64,000 nucleotides of DNA from positions 73,584 through 137,583 of the forward strand of contig DASZRL010000092.1 of the NCBI GenBank assembly GCA_035549175.1, given 5' to 3'. The position numbers and the translations under genes were made by a program. This document shows, one piece after another, positions 1 to 9,101 of the stretch. The notes below the pieces were generated by a model. It saw nothing but the letters and a program-made list of their open reading frames with translations, did no database searches and had not been told where the DNA came from. Position 1 is the first letter of the stretch. The number at the start of each line of letters is the position of its first letter. This stretch comes from DASTSN01 sp035549175 (GTDB taxonomy: Bacteria; Bacteroidota; Bacteroidia; Chitinophagales; Chitinophagaceae).

Positions 1-314
1 GGTTCCGCCGGGAGCCGGCCCGGGGCACCTGACCCCGCGACACCCGGCGCAGGACCGCTTGCGCCCAGGCTGACCCGTTAGCCTGCCGGGAGCGGCCGGC
101 AGAAAGTCTCCCGGCCGCCGCGCCGGCTTTTTGCAATCTCGTCTAAAGCGGCTCCATGTTGGGTTTGCGGCCGGTCCGGGGTCCTGCGGGCCCTCCGGAA
201 TCCCCGGAAAGCCCATTCTGTAGGTTACGGAAACCAGCCAAAAAAACGCCATGTTTTATTTTAGCACAGCCTGTGTTAATTTCATTTAGGTCGGGGCGAA
301 AAACTTTTTTAAAT
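1..314. other. Non-coding left edge with terminator-like hairpin
   Basis: No gene is supported here. A short open frame runs in from the left edge on the + strand and stops near position 81, which could be the tail of a gene outside the window. A GC-rich hairpin (GCGGCCGG at 92-99, CCGGCCGC at 111-118) is followed by GCCGGC and a run of five T at 127-131, so it may end transcription coming from the left. From about 240 on the sequence turns AT-rich. Confidence 0.4.
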
Positions 315-388
315 TGTGTATGACTAGGGGGTTTGCGTGGATAAGCCTGCGGATGCTGTGGATAACCAGGTGAGGCGACTGTGAATAA
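315..388 (-). promoter_or_regulatory. Array of four DnaA-box-like repeats upstream of dnaB
   Basis: Four 9-mers related to TGTGGATAA (reverse complement of the DnaA box TTATCCACA) lie in the same orientation: TGTGTATGA at 315, CGTGGATAA at 336, TGTGGATAA (perfect) at 357 and TGTGAATAA at 380. Their starts are 21, 21 and 23 bp apart, about two helical turns. An AT-rich stretch with A and T runs follows at 386-410. This could be a DnaA-controlled dnaB promoter or part of a replication origin. Repeats and spacing are seen directly; binding is inferred. Confidence 0.6.
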
Positions 389-554
389 GAAAAATTTTTT
401 TCTGCCCTTTTTCTGAATTTATATTCGCCCCCGACTGGCGGGAAACATTCCGATAATAGAGGGATAACGATTTCTTAAAACAAGGCTGGAATACTAACCC
501 AAAGTCATTAGTGAACAACTGATGGTTTAACCTTTTTTCGCTGTAATAGAACCC

Positions 555-2120
555 ATGGACCTTACTAATCTGAACCGGGACCGCAAGCAGCGGCGCAAAT
601 CGACCCTTGACCTGAGCACCATGGTATACGGCAAGGTGCCTCCCCAGGCCAAGGAACTGGAAGAAGCCGTGCTGGGGGCCATCATGCTGGAAAAGGGCGC
701 CTTTGATGCCGTGGTGGAGATCCTGAAGCCGGAATGTTTTTATGTGGAGAGCCACCAGCGCATCTTCCGGGCCATGCAGTCGCTGGCCCAGAAGAGCCAG
801 CCCATCGATATCCTGACCGTCGTGGAGGAACTGCGGTTCCGGGAAGACCTGGACCTGGTTGGCGGCCCCTATTATGTCACCCGGCTGACCAACAGCGTGG
901 TATCCGCCGCCAATATTGAGGCCCATGCCCGGATCATCCTGCAGAAATTCATCCAGCGGGAACTGATCCGCATCAGCGGGGAGATCATCGGGGATGCCTA
1001 CGAGGACAGCACCGATGTGTTTGACCTGCTGGATGACGCCGAAAGCAAGCTGTTTGAGATTACGAACAACCACCTCAGAAAGAATTTTGACACCATCGAT
1101 TCGGTACTGGTCAAGACGATCCAGCGTATCGAGGACCTGCGGCACCGCAACGAGGAGGTAACCGGGGTACCCAGCGGATTTCCCTCGCTGGACCGGGTCA
1201 CCTACGGCTGGCAGAGCACCGACCTGATTATCCTGGCAGCCCGTCCGGCCGTGGGTAAGACGGCGTTCGCCCTGAACCTGGCCCGCAACGCCGCCCTGCA
1301 TCCGACCAAGCCGACGCCGGTCGCCGTCTTTTCCCTGGAAATGAGTGCCGGCCAGCTGGTCCAGCGGATCCTTTCGGCCGAAAGTGAGATCTGGCTGGAA
1401 AAGATCGCCCGGGGTAAAATGGAGGAGCATGAAATGAAGCAACTCTACGCCAAGGGCATCCAGCGGCTGGCCCAGGCGCCCCTGTTCATTGATGACACCC
1501 CGGCCCTGAACATTTTTGAACTCCGGGCCAAATGCCGTCGCCTCAAGAACAAGCACAATATCGGGATGGTCATCATCGACTACCTGCAGTTAATGAGCGG
1601 CACCGGGGAAAACCGCAACGCCAACCGCGAGCAGGAGATCAGTAATATATCCCGGAACCTGAAAGGCCTGGCCAAGGAACTGAGCATACCCATCATAGCC
1701 CTGTCCCAGCTCAGCCGGGAAGTGGAAAAGCGCGGTGCCAAGGACGGGACCAAGATGCCCCAGCTCAGTGACCTGCGTGAATCCGGAGCGATCGAACAGG
1801 ATGCCGACATGGTCATGTTCCTGTACCGCCCTGATTATTACGATATTACATCCAATGAAATGGGCGAAAGCAATCGGGGAGAGACGCATGTCCGGATCGC
1901 CAAACACCGGAATGGCTCCCTGGAAACGGTTAAGCTCAAGGCGCTGCTCCATATCCAGAAGTTTATCGAGGACGATGGCAGCGACCTGGGTGGAATGGGC
2001 CTGCCGGGTAACTGGAAGCCGGTACCGGATGCCGAAGGCGGCGGGGCCCGCGTGTTCATACAGACGGGCAGTAAGATGAATGACATGAATTACCCGGAAG
2101 ACGAGGATTCCCCTTTCTGA
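555..2120 (+). CDS. dnaB: Replicative DNA helicase DnaB
   Basis: Hexameric 5'-3' helicase that unwinds DNA ahead of the replication fork and recruits primase. The 521-residue protein has the usual two parts: an N-terminal helical domain (about residues 30-170) and a RecA-like ATPase domain after a linker. Walker A ARPAVGKT is at residues 229-236, and a Walker B-type stretch MVIIDYLQLM and the ALSQLSREVE motif follow. The length is normal and there is no intein. The extra ~25 basic residues before the domain are common in Bacteroidota. The start ATG at 555 is the first one after the AT-rich control region. The gene stands alone behind the DnaA-box-like array, so DnaA control is plausible but only inferred. 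Confidence 0.97.
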   Translation: MDLTNLNRDRKQRRKSTLDLSTMVYGKVPPQAKELEEAVLGAIMLEKGAFDAVVEILKPECFYVESHQRIFRAMQSLAQKSQPIDILTVVEELRFREDLDLVGGPYYVTRLTNSVVSAANIEAHARIILQKFIQRELIRISGEIIGDAYEDSTDVFDLLDDAESKLFEITNNHLRKNFDTIDSVLVKTIQRIEDLRHRNEEVTGVPSGFPSLDRVTYGWQSTDLIILAARPAVGKTAFALNLARNAALHPTKPTPVAVFSLEMSAGQLVQRILSAESEIWLEKIARGKMEEHEMKQLYAKGIQRLAQAPLFIDDTPALNIFELRAKCRRLKNKHNIGMVIIDYLQLMSGTGENRNANREQEISNISRNLKGLAKELSIPIIALSQLSREVEKRGAKDGTKMPQLSDLRESGAIEQDADMVMFLYRPDYYDITSNEMGESNRGETHVRIAKHRNGSLETVKLKALLHIQKFIEDDGSDLGGMGLPGNWKPVPDAEGGGARVFIQTGSKMNDMNYPEDEDSPF

Positions 2121-2186
2121 CGGCTTTCCCCTAACCGGGCCAGCCCCGGCTCCCCGGGGTTTATTCACGCTGCCCATACTCTTTCC

Positions 2187-2894
2187 GTGAACACACCGCT
2201 TTTCTATATCGAACCAGCCGAGGCGGTTCACCCGGAAATCCGGATGAACGAGGAAAACTCCCGCCATATCGTGACCGTCCTGCGCATGCGGCGTGGGGAA
2301 CGCCTGCGCCTGACCGACGGCCGGGGCAACCTGGTGGATGGCGAGCTGGCCTCCGATCACAAAAAACATTGCCAGGTACGGGTGCTGGCGCGCAGAAGCC
2401 TGCCTGCCGAACCCCTGCGCATCACCCTGGCCGTTTCCCTGATCAAGAATGTCCACCGGTTTGAATGGTTGCTGGAAAAGGTAACCGAACTCGGGGTGTC
2501 GGTAATCCAGCCCCTGCTTTGCGCGCGCACGGAACGCACGCAGTTCCGCCCGGACCGCATGAAAGGAATCCTGGTCAGCGCCATGCTCCAGAGCCAGCAA
2601 TGCTGGTTGCCGGAGCTGCGGGAGCCCGCTGCGCTTGAATCGGTCATCCGGTCGGCTGACCAGGAGCAGAAATTTATCGCGCATTGCCTGGATGGGGAGA
2701 AGCGCTCCCTGCCGGACCTGGTCAACGGTTCTCTTCCAACCAAAATCATCCTGGTGGGCCCGGAGGGGGATTTTACCGCCGGGGAGGTTGACCTGGCGGT
2801 GCGCCATCATTTTCTGCCGGTGACCCTGGGAGAAACCCGGCTGCGCGCCGAGACGGCCGGCATGGTAGCGGCCGTCCTACTTCGCCATGTCTGA
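2187..2894 (+). CDS. rsmE: 16S rRNA (uracil(1498)-N(3))-methyltransferase RsmE
   Basis: SAM-dependent methyltransferase that makes m3U1498 in 16S rRNA. The 235-residue protein shows the N-terminal PUA-like domain and a C-terminal SPOUT fold, with the family signatures KVTELGV, GPEGDF and LGETRLRAETA, which form the knotted SAM site. The start is GTG at 2187; no better ATG precedes it in frame. It lies 66 bp behind dnaB on the same strand, so the two may be cotranscribed. Its 3' end overlaps the convergent TerC-family gene by 18 bp. Confidence 0.95.
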   Translation: MNTPLFYIEPAEAVHPEIRMNEENSRHIVTVLRMRRGERLRLTDGRGNLVDGELASDHKKHCQVRVLARRSLPAEPLRITLAVSLIKNVHRFEWLLEKVTELGVSVIQPLLCARTERTQFRPDRMKGILVSAMLQSQQCWLPELREPAALESVIRSADQEQKFIAHCLDGEKRSLPDLVNGSLPTKIILVGPEGDFTAGEVDLAVRHHFLPVTLGETRLRAETAGMVAAVLLRHV

Positions 2895-3683
2895 CTTACC
2901 GGGCTCCCGCTCCGAGGGCAGTACCGGCTCATTCAGCTGGACCAGCCGGCCCCGCTCCAGGCGGCGCCGCACCGACATATTGAGCAGTTCCACGGCAAAG
3001 GAGAAAGCCATGCCAAAATAAATGTAGTTTTTGAGGTGTAACTCGTGCGCTCGCTGAGCATCCCAGCCTTCGATGACCAGGCTCAGTCCGATCATGACCA
3101 AGAAAGAAAGGGCCAGCATCTTCAGCGTGGGGTGGCGGTGAATGAAGGCCGAGATCCGCGGGCTGAACAGGAACATCACGATCATGGCGATTACCACGGC
3201 GGCGATCATGATGGCCACATAGCGGGCCGTGCCCCCGGCCGTAATCACACTGTCAAATGAAAAAACGGTATCGATCAGCATGATCTGGAGGGCCGCCTGT
3301 CCCAGGGAAAGCAGGGGACGGTTCCGGGCCGCCAGGTTGGGGTCCTCGCCCTCCAGCTTGTGATGAATCTCCCGCACGGATTTGTAGATAAGAAACAGCC
3401 CCCCCAGCAGCATGACCAGGCTGGCCAGGTCAAATTCCTTCCCCCCGAGTGTCAGCAGCGGCTTACCCTTCTGGGCCAGCAGCCATCCCAGGCCCAGCAG
3501 CAAAAGGCTGCGGATCACTATGCCGGTAGTCATCCAGATGCGCCTGGCCTTGCGCTCCTGGTGGGCGGGCAGCCGGTTAATGATGATGCTGACGAAAATG
3601 ACATTATCAATTCCCAGCACGATCTCCAGGATGACCAGGATGATAAAACTGATGAGGCTTTCGGTGGTAAATAAATGGGTCAT
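2877..3683 (-). CDS. TerC family integral membrane protein
   Basis: Membrane protein of 268 residues of the TerC/YgdQ family, whose members are linked to metal ion export (for example manganese) or tellurium resistance. The N-terminal motif EIVLGIDNVIF and the central DTVFSFDSVITA carry the conserved acidic residues that lie in membrane segments and probably bind metal. About seven hydrophobic segments can be counted, with a charged loop after residue 110 and a polar C-terminal tail. Substrate specificity cannot be told from sequence. It is a single gene, convergent with rsmE and 91 bp from the end of pyrD. Confidence 0.9.
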   Translation of the reverse strand: MTHLFTTESLISFIILVILEIVLGIDNVIFVSIIINRLPAHQERKARRIWMTTGIVIRSLLLLGLGWLLAQKGKPLLTLGGKEFDLASLVMLLGGLFLIYKSVREIHHKLEGEDPNLAARNRPLLSLGQAALQIMLIDTVFSFDSVITAGGTARYVAIMIAAVVIAMIVMFLFSPRISAFIHRHPTLKMLALSFLVMIGLSLVIEGWDAQRAHELHLKNYIYFGMAFSFAVELLNMSVRRRLERGRLVQLNEPVLPSEREPGKSDMAK

Positions 3684-3774
3684 GGTTCCGTTGGTTTGCT
3701 CTCAGCAAGGGTTGATTCCGTTTATGGGACGCGTACGCCTCACTGCTCCGGGGTACCCGCCTGCGCCCGAAGGG

Positions 3775-4818
3775 TCAGGACAGCCCCCGGCAGATCCGGC
3801 GTACGATCGAGGGGCCCACATAGATGAAACCCGTCCAGACCTGGACCAGGCTGGCCCCGGCGGCCAGTTTTTCCCGGGCATCCCGGGCTGTAAACACGCC
3901 ACCGGATGCCACGATGGGGATCCGGCCCTGTGTACGGGCCTGAATATAGGCCAGCAGCTCGGTACTGCGCCGCAGCAGGGGACGGCCGCTCAGGCCTCCC
4001 GGCCCGATGGCCTGGATCCGGGAGGCAGGCGTCCGGAGGCCCTCCCGGCTGACCGTGGTATTGGAAACCACCAGGCCATCCAGGTGAATGTCCCGTGCCA
4101 GGTCGATGACATCATCCACCTGGCTATCCGTCAGGTCCGGTGCAATCTTCAGCAGCAGGGGTTTGGGATGGCCCAGGGATTCGTTGATGGTCTGCAGGTG
4201 GCCCAGGATGCGGCGCAGGGAATCCTTTTCCTGGAGTTCCCGCAGGCCCGGCGTGTTGGGGCTGCTGACATTGACCACAAAATAGTCCACGCAGTCATGG
4301 AGACCCCGCAGGCAGGCTTCATAATCCTTCCAGGCTTCCTCGTTGGGGGTCTGCTTGTTCTTGCCGATGTTGCCGCCGATCAGCATGCGGCCCGGCTGGT
4401 CTGGCTGGCTGGCCCGCCAGGCGCGTACCCGCTCCGCCACGGCACGGACACCGTCATTGTTAAATCCCATACGGTTGATCAGGGCCTGGTCCTGGGGAAG
4501 CCGGAACAGGCGGGGCTTTTCGTTGCCGGCCTGGGGAAGTGGCGTGACAGTACCCACTTCCACGAAGCCGAATCCCAGGGTGTCCAGCTCCCGCAGGTAG
4601 CGGCCGTTCTTGTCAAAACCGGCCCCCAGCCCGATGGGATTTCGCCAGATCAGGTTACCGAGGCCCGCCGGGGTCAGGGGCCTGCTGGCGGCAAACCCGC
4701 GCGCCAGCAGGCGCCGCAGGGGCCCGAAGCGGCAGGCAACCCGCAGCAGGTTCATGGAAAAGTAATGGACACCTTCGGGGGCAAACAGGAACAGGAAATT
4801 GCGTAGCAGTGCGTACAT
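3775..4818 (-). CDS. pyrD: Dihydroorotate dehydrogenase (quinone), class 2
   Basis: Oxidises dihydroorotate to orotate in pyrimidine synthesis and passes electrons through FMN to menaquinone. I chose the ATG at 4818, giving 347 residues starting MYALLRNFLF; the frame is open 20 codons further but that part is outside family length. The hydrophobic N-terminal helical region typical of class 2 enzymes is present, so it should sit at the inner membrane. Motifs: NPIGLGAGFDKNG, RMGFNNDG, VNVSSPNTPGLR with the serine used as catalytic base in this class, KIAPDL, SNTT and ASGGV for FMN/phosphate binding. A -7-like element TATCTTCG lies about 10 nt before the start. Dihydroorotase is encoded at 14.2-15.5 kb, not in an operon with this gene. 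Confidence 0.96.
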   Translation of the reverse strand: MYALLRNFLFLFAPEGVHYFSMNLLRVACRFGPLRRLLARGFAASRPLTPAGLGNLIWRNPIGLGAGFDKNGRYLRELDTLGFGFVEVGTVTPLPQAGNEKPRLFRLPQDQALINRMGFNNDGVRAVAERVRAWRASQPDQPGRMLIGGNIGKNKQTPNEEAWKDYEACLRGLHDCVDYFVVNVSSPNTPGLRELQEKDSLRRILGHLQTINESLGHPKPLLLKIAPDLTDSQVDDVIDLARDIHLDGLVVSNTTVSREGLRTPASRIQAIGPGGLSGRPLLRRSTELLAYIQARTQGRIPIVASGGVFTARDAREKLAAGASLVQVWTGFIYVGPSIVRRICRGLS

Positions 4819-4965
4819 ACCAGGGGGCGAAGATAAAGCAACTTTAACGGACGGGATTTTTGGTGGGCAGGCAGACAACCGTTAATTTTGGAGTAGAAGG
4901 TTGCATAAACAACCAACTGCCGCGGCGGGCTGTACCCGTTTCGGGGTCAACTTAAACGGAAAACC

Positions 4966-6144
4966 ATGCAGGAAGCATACATAGTTGCCGGCTACCGGAC
5001 CGCGGTGGCCAAGGCCAAGCGGGGCGGATTTCGCTTTTACCGGCCGGATGACCTGGCCATTGAGGTGATACGGGGCCTGCTGGCCTCGGTACCCCAACTG
5101 GAGCCATCCCGGGTGGATGACCTGATCGTGGGCAATGCGGTTCCGGAGGCCGAACAGGGACTGCAGGTAGGCCGGATTATTGCCGCCCGGGCCCTGGGGA
5201 TCAGCGTGCCGGGATTCGTCATAAACCGGTATTGTGCCAGCGGGCTGGAATCGATCGCCCTGGCGACGGCCAAGATCCGCACGGGGATGGCCGACTGCAT
5301 CGTGGCGGGTGGGACCGAGAGCATGAGCCTCGTGCCTACGGCCGGCTGGAAAACAGTGCCCGCCTATTCCATCACCCGGGAGGAGCCGGATTATTACCTC
5401 GGCATGGGGCTTACTGCCGAAGCGGTGGCCAAGGAATTCAAGGTAAGCCGCGAAGACCAGGATGCCTTTGCCCTGCAATCTCACCAGAAGGCCATCCGGG
5501 CCATACAAAACGGATATTTCAAAGACGGCATCCTGCCTATTACAGTGGAGGAAGTGTACGTGGACGGTAAGGGAAAGCGACAGAAGCGCCAGTATGTGGT
5601 GGATACCGATGAAGGCCCGCGCGCGGATACCTCGCTGGAGGCCCTGGCAAGGCTTAAACCGGCCTTTGCGGCCGGCGGATGCGTCACGGCGGGGAACTCC
5701 TCCCAGACCAGCGACGGCGCCGCCTTTGTCATCGTGATGAGCGAACGGATGGTGAACGAGCTGGGGCTCCGGCCTATCGGGCGACTGGTCAGCTGCGCCT
5801 CAGCCGGCGTGCACCCCCGGATCATGGGGATCGGCCCTGTGGCCGCCATACCCAAGGCGCTGGCCCAGGCCGGCATGAACCTATCCCAGATCGACCTGAT
5901 TGAGTTGAATGAAGCGTTTGCGTCCCAATCCCTGGCGGTCATCCGGGAGGCCGGGCTGGACCCGGACCGGGTGAATGGCAACGGCGGTGCCATTGCGCTG
6001 GGCCATCCGTTGGGATGTACGGGCTGCAAACTGACCATCCAGATCCTGCATGACCTCAGACGACTTCATAAAAAATACGGCATGGTCACCGCCTGCGTGG
6101 GTGGCGGCCAGGGTATTGCCGGCATCATCGAAAACCTGGCTTAG
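4966..6144 (+). CDS. Acetyl-CoA C-acyltransferase (thiolase)
   Basis: Thiolase of 392 residues that cleaves 3-ketoacyl-CoA with CoA or condenses two acyl-CoAs. The nucleophilic cysteine is C90 in NRYCASGLES. The other catalytic residues are the His in GGAIALGHPLGCTG and the second Cys in TACVGGGQG near the C-terminus. Length and motif order are those of degradative thiolases (FadA/AtoB group), but fatty acid oxidation versus acetoacetyl-CoA formation cannot be decided from sequence. No 3-hydroxyacyl-CoA dehydrogenase or acyl-CoA dehydrogenase gene is adjacent, so it is probably a single transcription unit. Start ATG at 4966. Confidence 0.94.
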   Translation: MQEAYIVAGYRTAVAKAKRGGFRFYRPDDLAIEVIRGLLASVPQLEPSRVDDLIVGNAVPEAEQGLQVGRIIAARALGISVPGFVINRYCASGLESIALATAKIRTGMADCIVAGGTESMSLVPTAGWKTVPAYSITREEPDYYLGMGLTAEAVAKEFKVSREDQDAFALQSHQKAIRAIQNGYFKDGILPITVEEVYVDGKGKRQKRQYVVDTDEGPRADTSLEALARLKPAFAAGGCVTAGNSSQTSDGAAFVIVMSERMVNELGLRPIGRLVSCASAGVHPRIMGIGPVAAIPKALAQAGMNLSQIDLIELNEAFASQSLAVIREAGLDPDRVNGNGGAIALGHPLGCTGCKLTIQILHDLRRLHKKYGMVTACVGGGQGIAGIIENLA

Positions 6145-6219
6145 TGGCCAAACCAGGTTACGGGCTCCCGGCCTGTTGCAGAAATAACCAGCGGAATTGC
6201 ATTATTTGATGGCGGTTTA

Positions 6220-6251
6220 TTTGAACCAGTATTGCATATTTGCTATTTTTG
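6220..6251 (+). promoter_or_regulatory. Bacteroidota-type promoter (TTTG-N20-TATTTTTG)
   Basis: A -33 box TTTG at 6220-6223 and a -7 box TATTTTTG (consensus TAnnTTTG) at 6244-6251 are separated by exactly 20 nt, the spacing expected for the primary sigma factor of Bacteroidota. The -7 box ends only 6 nt before the ATG at 6258, so the transcript should be leaderless or nearly so. Confidence 0.75.
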
Positions 6252-6257
6252 CCCGCC

Positions 6258-6585
6258 ATGAGGATCAAGCAGGTACTTATTAAGGTTTTTGCCGTTCTGG
6301 TCTTGCTGGTATTCACGCAGCGCGGCGGATTAGGTATTTACCTGCATAACTGGCTGCACCTGGCTGCCAGCCAGGATCCCCTGCCGCCGGGCGAGTCCCG
6401 CACCATCAGTTTCAACTGCCATTGCCTGGAAGACCTGGCCATGCCTTTTTTTTCCGGTCTACCAGGTTGAACTGGAAAGACCACCGGTCCATCCTGATAT
6501 GCCCCGTACCGTCCGCATTCCGGGGATTTTTGCCGGCCTGGTGCCCGCCACCCAACTTCGCGGTCCGCCCGCAGCAGGCGTCTGA
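6258..6585 (+). pseudogene. Small secreted/membrane protein with frameshift in a T8 run
   Basis: The frame starting at ATG 6258 encodes 70 residues: a hydrophobic N-terminal segment (VLIKVFAVLVLLVF), then a His/Cys-containing part (HNWLHL, FNCHCLEDLA), and stops at 6470. A run of eight T at 6446-6453 lies just before. Removing one T opens a continuation that reads PFFPVYQVELERPPVHPDMP and goes on to a tail with LRGPP, ending at 6585. From memory, short Bacteroidota proteins encoded ahead of TonB receptors often have a leading hydrophobic segment, His/Cys residues and such a tail, so the longer version (about 108 residues) is probably the original product. Cause unknown: mutation, slippage or read error. 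Function unknown; a role in metal handling with the receptor downstream is a guess. Confidence 0.6.
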
Positions 6586-6683
6586 TCGGGTTACCTTACC
6601 CGGACCTCATTCCGGCCAAGCGCCGAACAGCTTCTGTAACTACCTGGCGGAGGGATCCGCCTTACCTGCAATCGATCCTTTAC

Positions 6684-9074
6684 ATGAAATATATTTTAGG
6701 TTTTCTTATCGCCCTTGCCGGCCTGTCGCAGTCGTCCTGGGCTCAGCAGAAGGCCCTGCTGCGGGGCCGTATCATCGATTCCACGGGTGCGGGATTGCCG
6801 GGCGCCAGCCTGTTCATTCACGGCGCCAATACCGGCGCCATTACCAATGACAGCGGCTATTTCCGGACCGAGGCGGTACGTGCCGGCCGCTACCTGGTGG
6901 AAATCACGTATACCGGCTACACGACGGTGGCCCAGACGGTGGAGATCGGCCCGGATACCTACCGGGAGTTCGTTCTCCGTCCTGCCGTCCTGGAGCAGGA
7001 GGGCGTAACGGTGACCGGGGTGTCGGCTGCCACGCGCCTGCGACAGATCCCGCAGCCGGTAACCATCATCCGGCGTGATGAACTCCAGAAAATTACGGCT
7101 ACCAACCTGATATCGGGTCTGACGCATATTCCCGGCATCAGCGCCCTGACGACCGGACCGGCCATTGCCAAGCCCTTTATCCGCGGGTTGGGCTACAACC
7201 GGGTGGTCACCGTCAGCGATGGCGTGCGCCAGGAAGGACAGCAGTGGGGCGATGAACACGGGATTGAAATTGATGACTACAGCGTGCAGCGGGTGGAAGT
7301 GCTCAAAGGTCCAGCCTCCCTGATGTATGGATCCGATGCCCTGGCAGGGGTCATTAACATTCAGAGCCTCCTGCCCGTACCGGAAGGGAAACTGCTGGGT
7401 AGTGTGCTGAGCGAATACCAGACCAACGCCCGGCTACGCGGATTTTTTGGCAACCTGGGAGGAACCCGTAACGGATTCAGCTTCAATGCCTACGGTTCCT
7501 ACAAGGCAGCCGACGACTACCGCAACCGCTTCGACGGGCCTGTCTTTAATTCCAGCTTTTACAGCCAGAACCTCGGATTAATGACCGGGTACCGGGGAGC
7601 CTGGGGCCACAGCCAGCTTTCGGTAACCCGGTTTAACCAGCACCTGGGAATCATCGAGGGCAGCCGCGATTCGGCCACGGGCGCCTTCCTGAAAACCTTA
7701 CCGGGGGGCGGCATGGTCCCGGTAACGGCGGAGGATCTGCGCGGGATGGAACCTGCCGTGCCCTACCAGCACATCCGGCACCTGAAGGTGACCAGTGACA
7801 ATAGTTTCAACCTGGGCCGCAGCCATCTGGATGTCACGGTCGCCTTCCAGCACAACCAGCGCCAGGAATTCGGAGATGCGGGACAGCCGGCCGATCCCAC
7901 GGCCTGGTTTGACCTGAAGACCTGGACCTACGACCTCCGCTACCATTTTCCCTACCGGGCCAGTTGGCGAACCACCGCCGGCGTCACCGGAATGGTTCAG
8001 AACAACCGGAACCTGGCCGCAGACGTGCTGATCCCCGATTTTAACCTCCTGGATGGCGGCGCCTTCCTGTTCAGCCAGTACGCCAAGGACAAACTCTCAG
8101 TGAGCGGGGGAATACGCCTCGACGGACGCCATATCTCCAGCGATGCCCTGGACGATAACGGAACCCTGCGGTTCGCAGCCTTTACCCGGAATTTCGGGAA
8201 CCTGTCCGGCAGCGCGGGCCTCAGTTATGAGGTCACGCATGCCCTGACCCTGAAGGCCAACCTGGCCCGGGGATTCCGGGCGCCCAGCCTGGCTGAACTG
8301 GCCAGCAACGGGGCACACGAAGGCACCAACCGCTACGAGATCGGCAATGTCAACCTCCCTTCCGAAACCAGCTGGCAGGGGGATGCCGGCGTGGAGGTCA
8401 ATACCCAGCATGTTACCCTGGGCGCCAGTCTTTTCTATAATGCGATCAGCCACTTCATTTTTTACCGCAAACTTGCCTCGGTGCGGGGGGGCGATTCCCT
8501 GCGTTACGATCCGGCATCCGGTGCCCCCCTGCTGGTGTTTGCCTTTGCGGGCCAGACGGCTCGCCTCCGGGGCCTGGAGTTCAATATGGACATTCATCCC
8601 CATCCCCTGGACTGGCTGCACTTTGAGAACACCTTTTCCCTGACACGGGCCACCTTCACCCAACCGATCGATGGAAGCCGCAATGTTCCGTACATCCCGG
8701 CCGCGCGGTACCTGGCTGATCTGAAAGTAAACGTTTTGCCCAGGGGAAAACGGGTGCGCAACCTGTACGTCAGCCTGGAAAGCGATTACACCTTTGCCCA
8801 GGACCGACCCTTCACGGGGTACAACACGGAAACCGCCACCGGGGATTACTGGCTGGTCAACCTGGCGGCCGGCGCGGAATTCCAGCGTAAGGGGAAAACC
8901 CTGTTCAGCCTGCAGCTCTCGGGCAATAACCTGGGGGATGTGGCCTACCAGAATCACCTCAGCCGGCTGAAATACACGGACGTTAACCTCGTGACAGGCC
9001 GCCAGGGGGTATTCGATATGGGCAGAAACTGGGGATTCAAACTGATCGTTCCCCTGGCCTTCGACTGGAAATAA
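6684..9074 (+). CDS. TonB-dependent receptor with CarboxypepD_reg-like domain
   Basis: Outer membrane active transporter of 796 residues. A signal peptide ends at SSWAQQ (about residue 21). Next come a carboxypeptidase regulatory-like beta-sandwich (about 25-105), the plug (about 115-230, with the typical VQRVEVLKGPASLMYGSDALAGVIN) and a 22-strand-type barrel to the C-terminus. It is of ordinary length for a siderophore/metal/cobalamin-type receptor, not the 1000-residue SusC type, and no SusD gene is present. The plug sequence QEGQQWGDEHGIEID resembles receptors for metals such as zinc (ZnuD-like), but that assignment is inference. The frameshifted small gene with its own promoter lies 98 bp upstream. 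Confidence 0.93.
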   Translation: MKYILGFLIALAGLSQSSWAQQKALLRGRIIDSTGAGLPGASLFIHGANTGAITNDSGYFRTEAVRAGRYLVEITYTGYTTVAQTVEIGPDTYREFVLRPAVLEQEGVTVTGVSAATRLRQIPQPVTIIRRDELQKITATNLISGLTHIPGISALTTGPAIAKPFIRGLGYNRVVTVSDGVRQEGQQWGDEHGIEIDDYSVQRVEVLKGPASLMYGSDALAGVINIQSLLPVPEGKLLGSVLSEYQTNARLRGFFGNLGGTRNGFSFNAYGSYKAADDYRNRFDGPVFNSSFYSQNLGLMTGYRGAWGHSQLSVTRFNQHLGIIEGSRDSATGAFLKTLPGGGMVPVTAEDLRGMEPAVPYQHIRHLKVTSDNSFNLGRSHLDVTVAFQHNQRQEFGDAGQPADPTAWFDLKTWTYDLRYHFPYRASWRTTAGVTGMVQNNRNLAADVLIPDFNLLDGGAFLFSQYAKDKLSVSGGIRLDGRHISSDALDDNGTLRFAAFTRNFGNLSGSAGLSYEVTHALTLKANLARGFRAPSLAELASNGAHEGTNRYEIGNVNLPSETSWQGDAGVEVNTQHVTLGASLFYNAISHFIFYRKLASVRGGDSLRYDPASGAPLLVFAFAGQTARLRGLEFNMDIHPHPLDWLHFENTFSLTRATFTQPIDGSRNVPYIPAARYLADLKVNVLPRGKRVRNLYVSLESDYTFAQDRPFTGYNTETATGDYWLVNLAAGAEFQRKGKTLFSLQLSGNNLGDVAYQNHLSRLKYTDVNLVTGRQGVFDMGRNWGFKLIVPLAFDWK

Positions 9075-9101
9075 CGACAGACGGTCTACACGCCGTAAGT
9101 C

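Noticed and set aside
324..1556. Open frame of 410 codons on the - strand inside dnaB
   Set aside because: dnaB is certain on the + strand; the antisense frame shows no recognisable motif.
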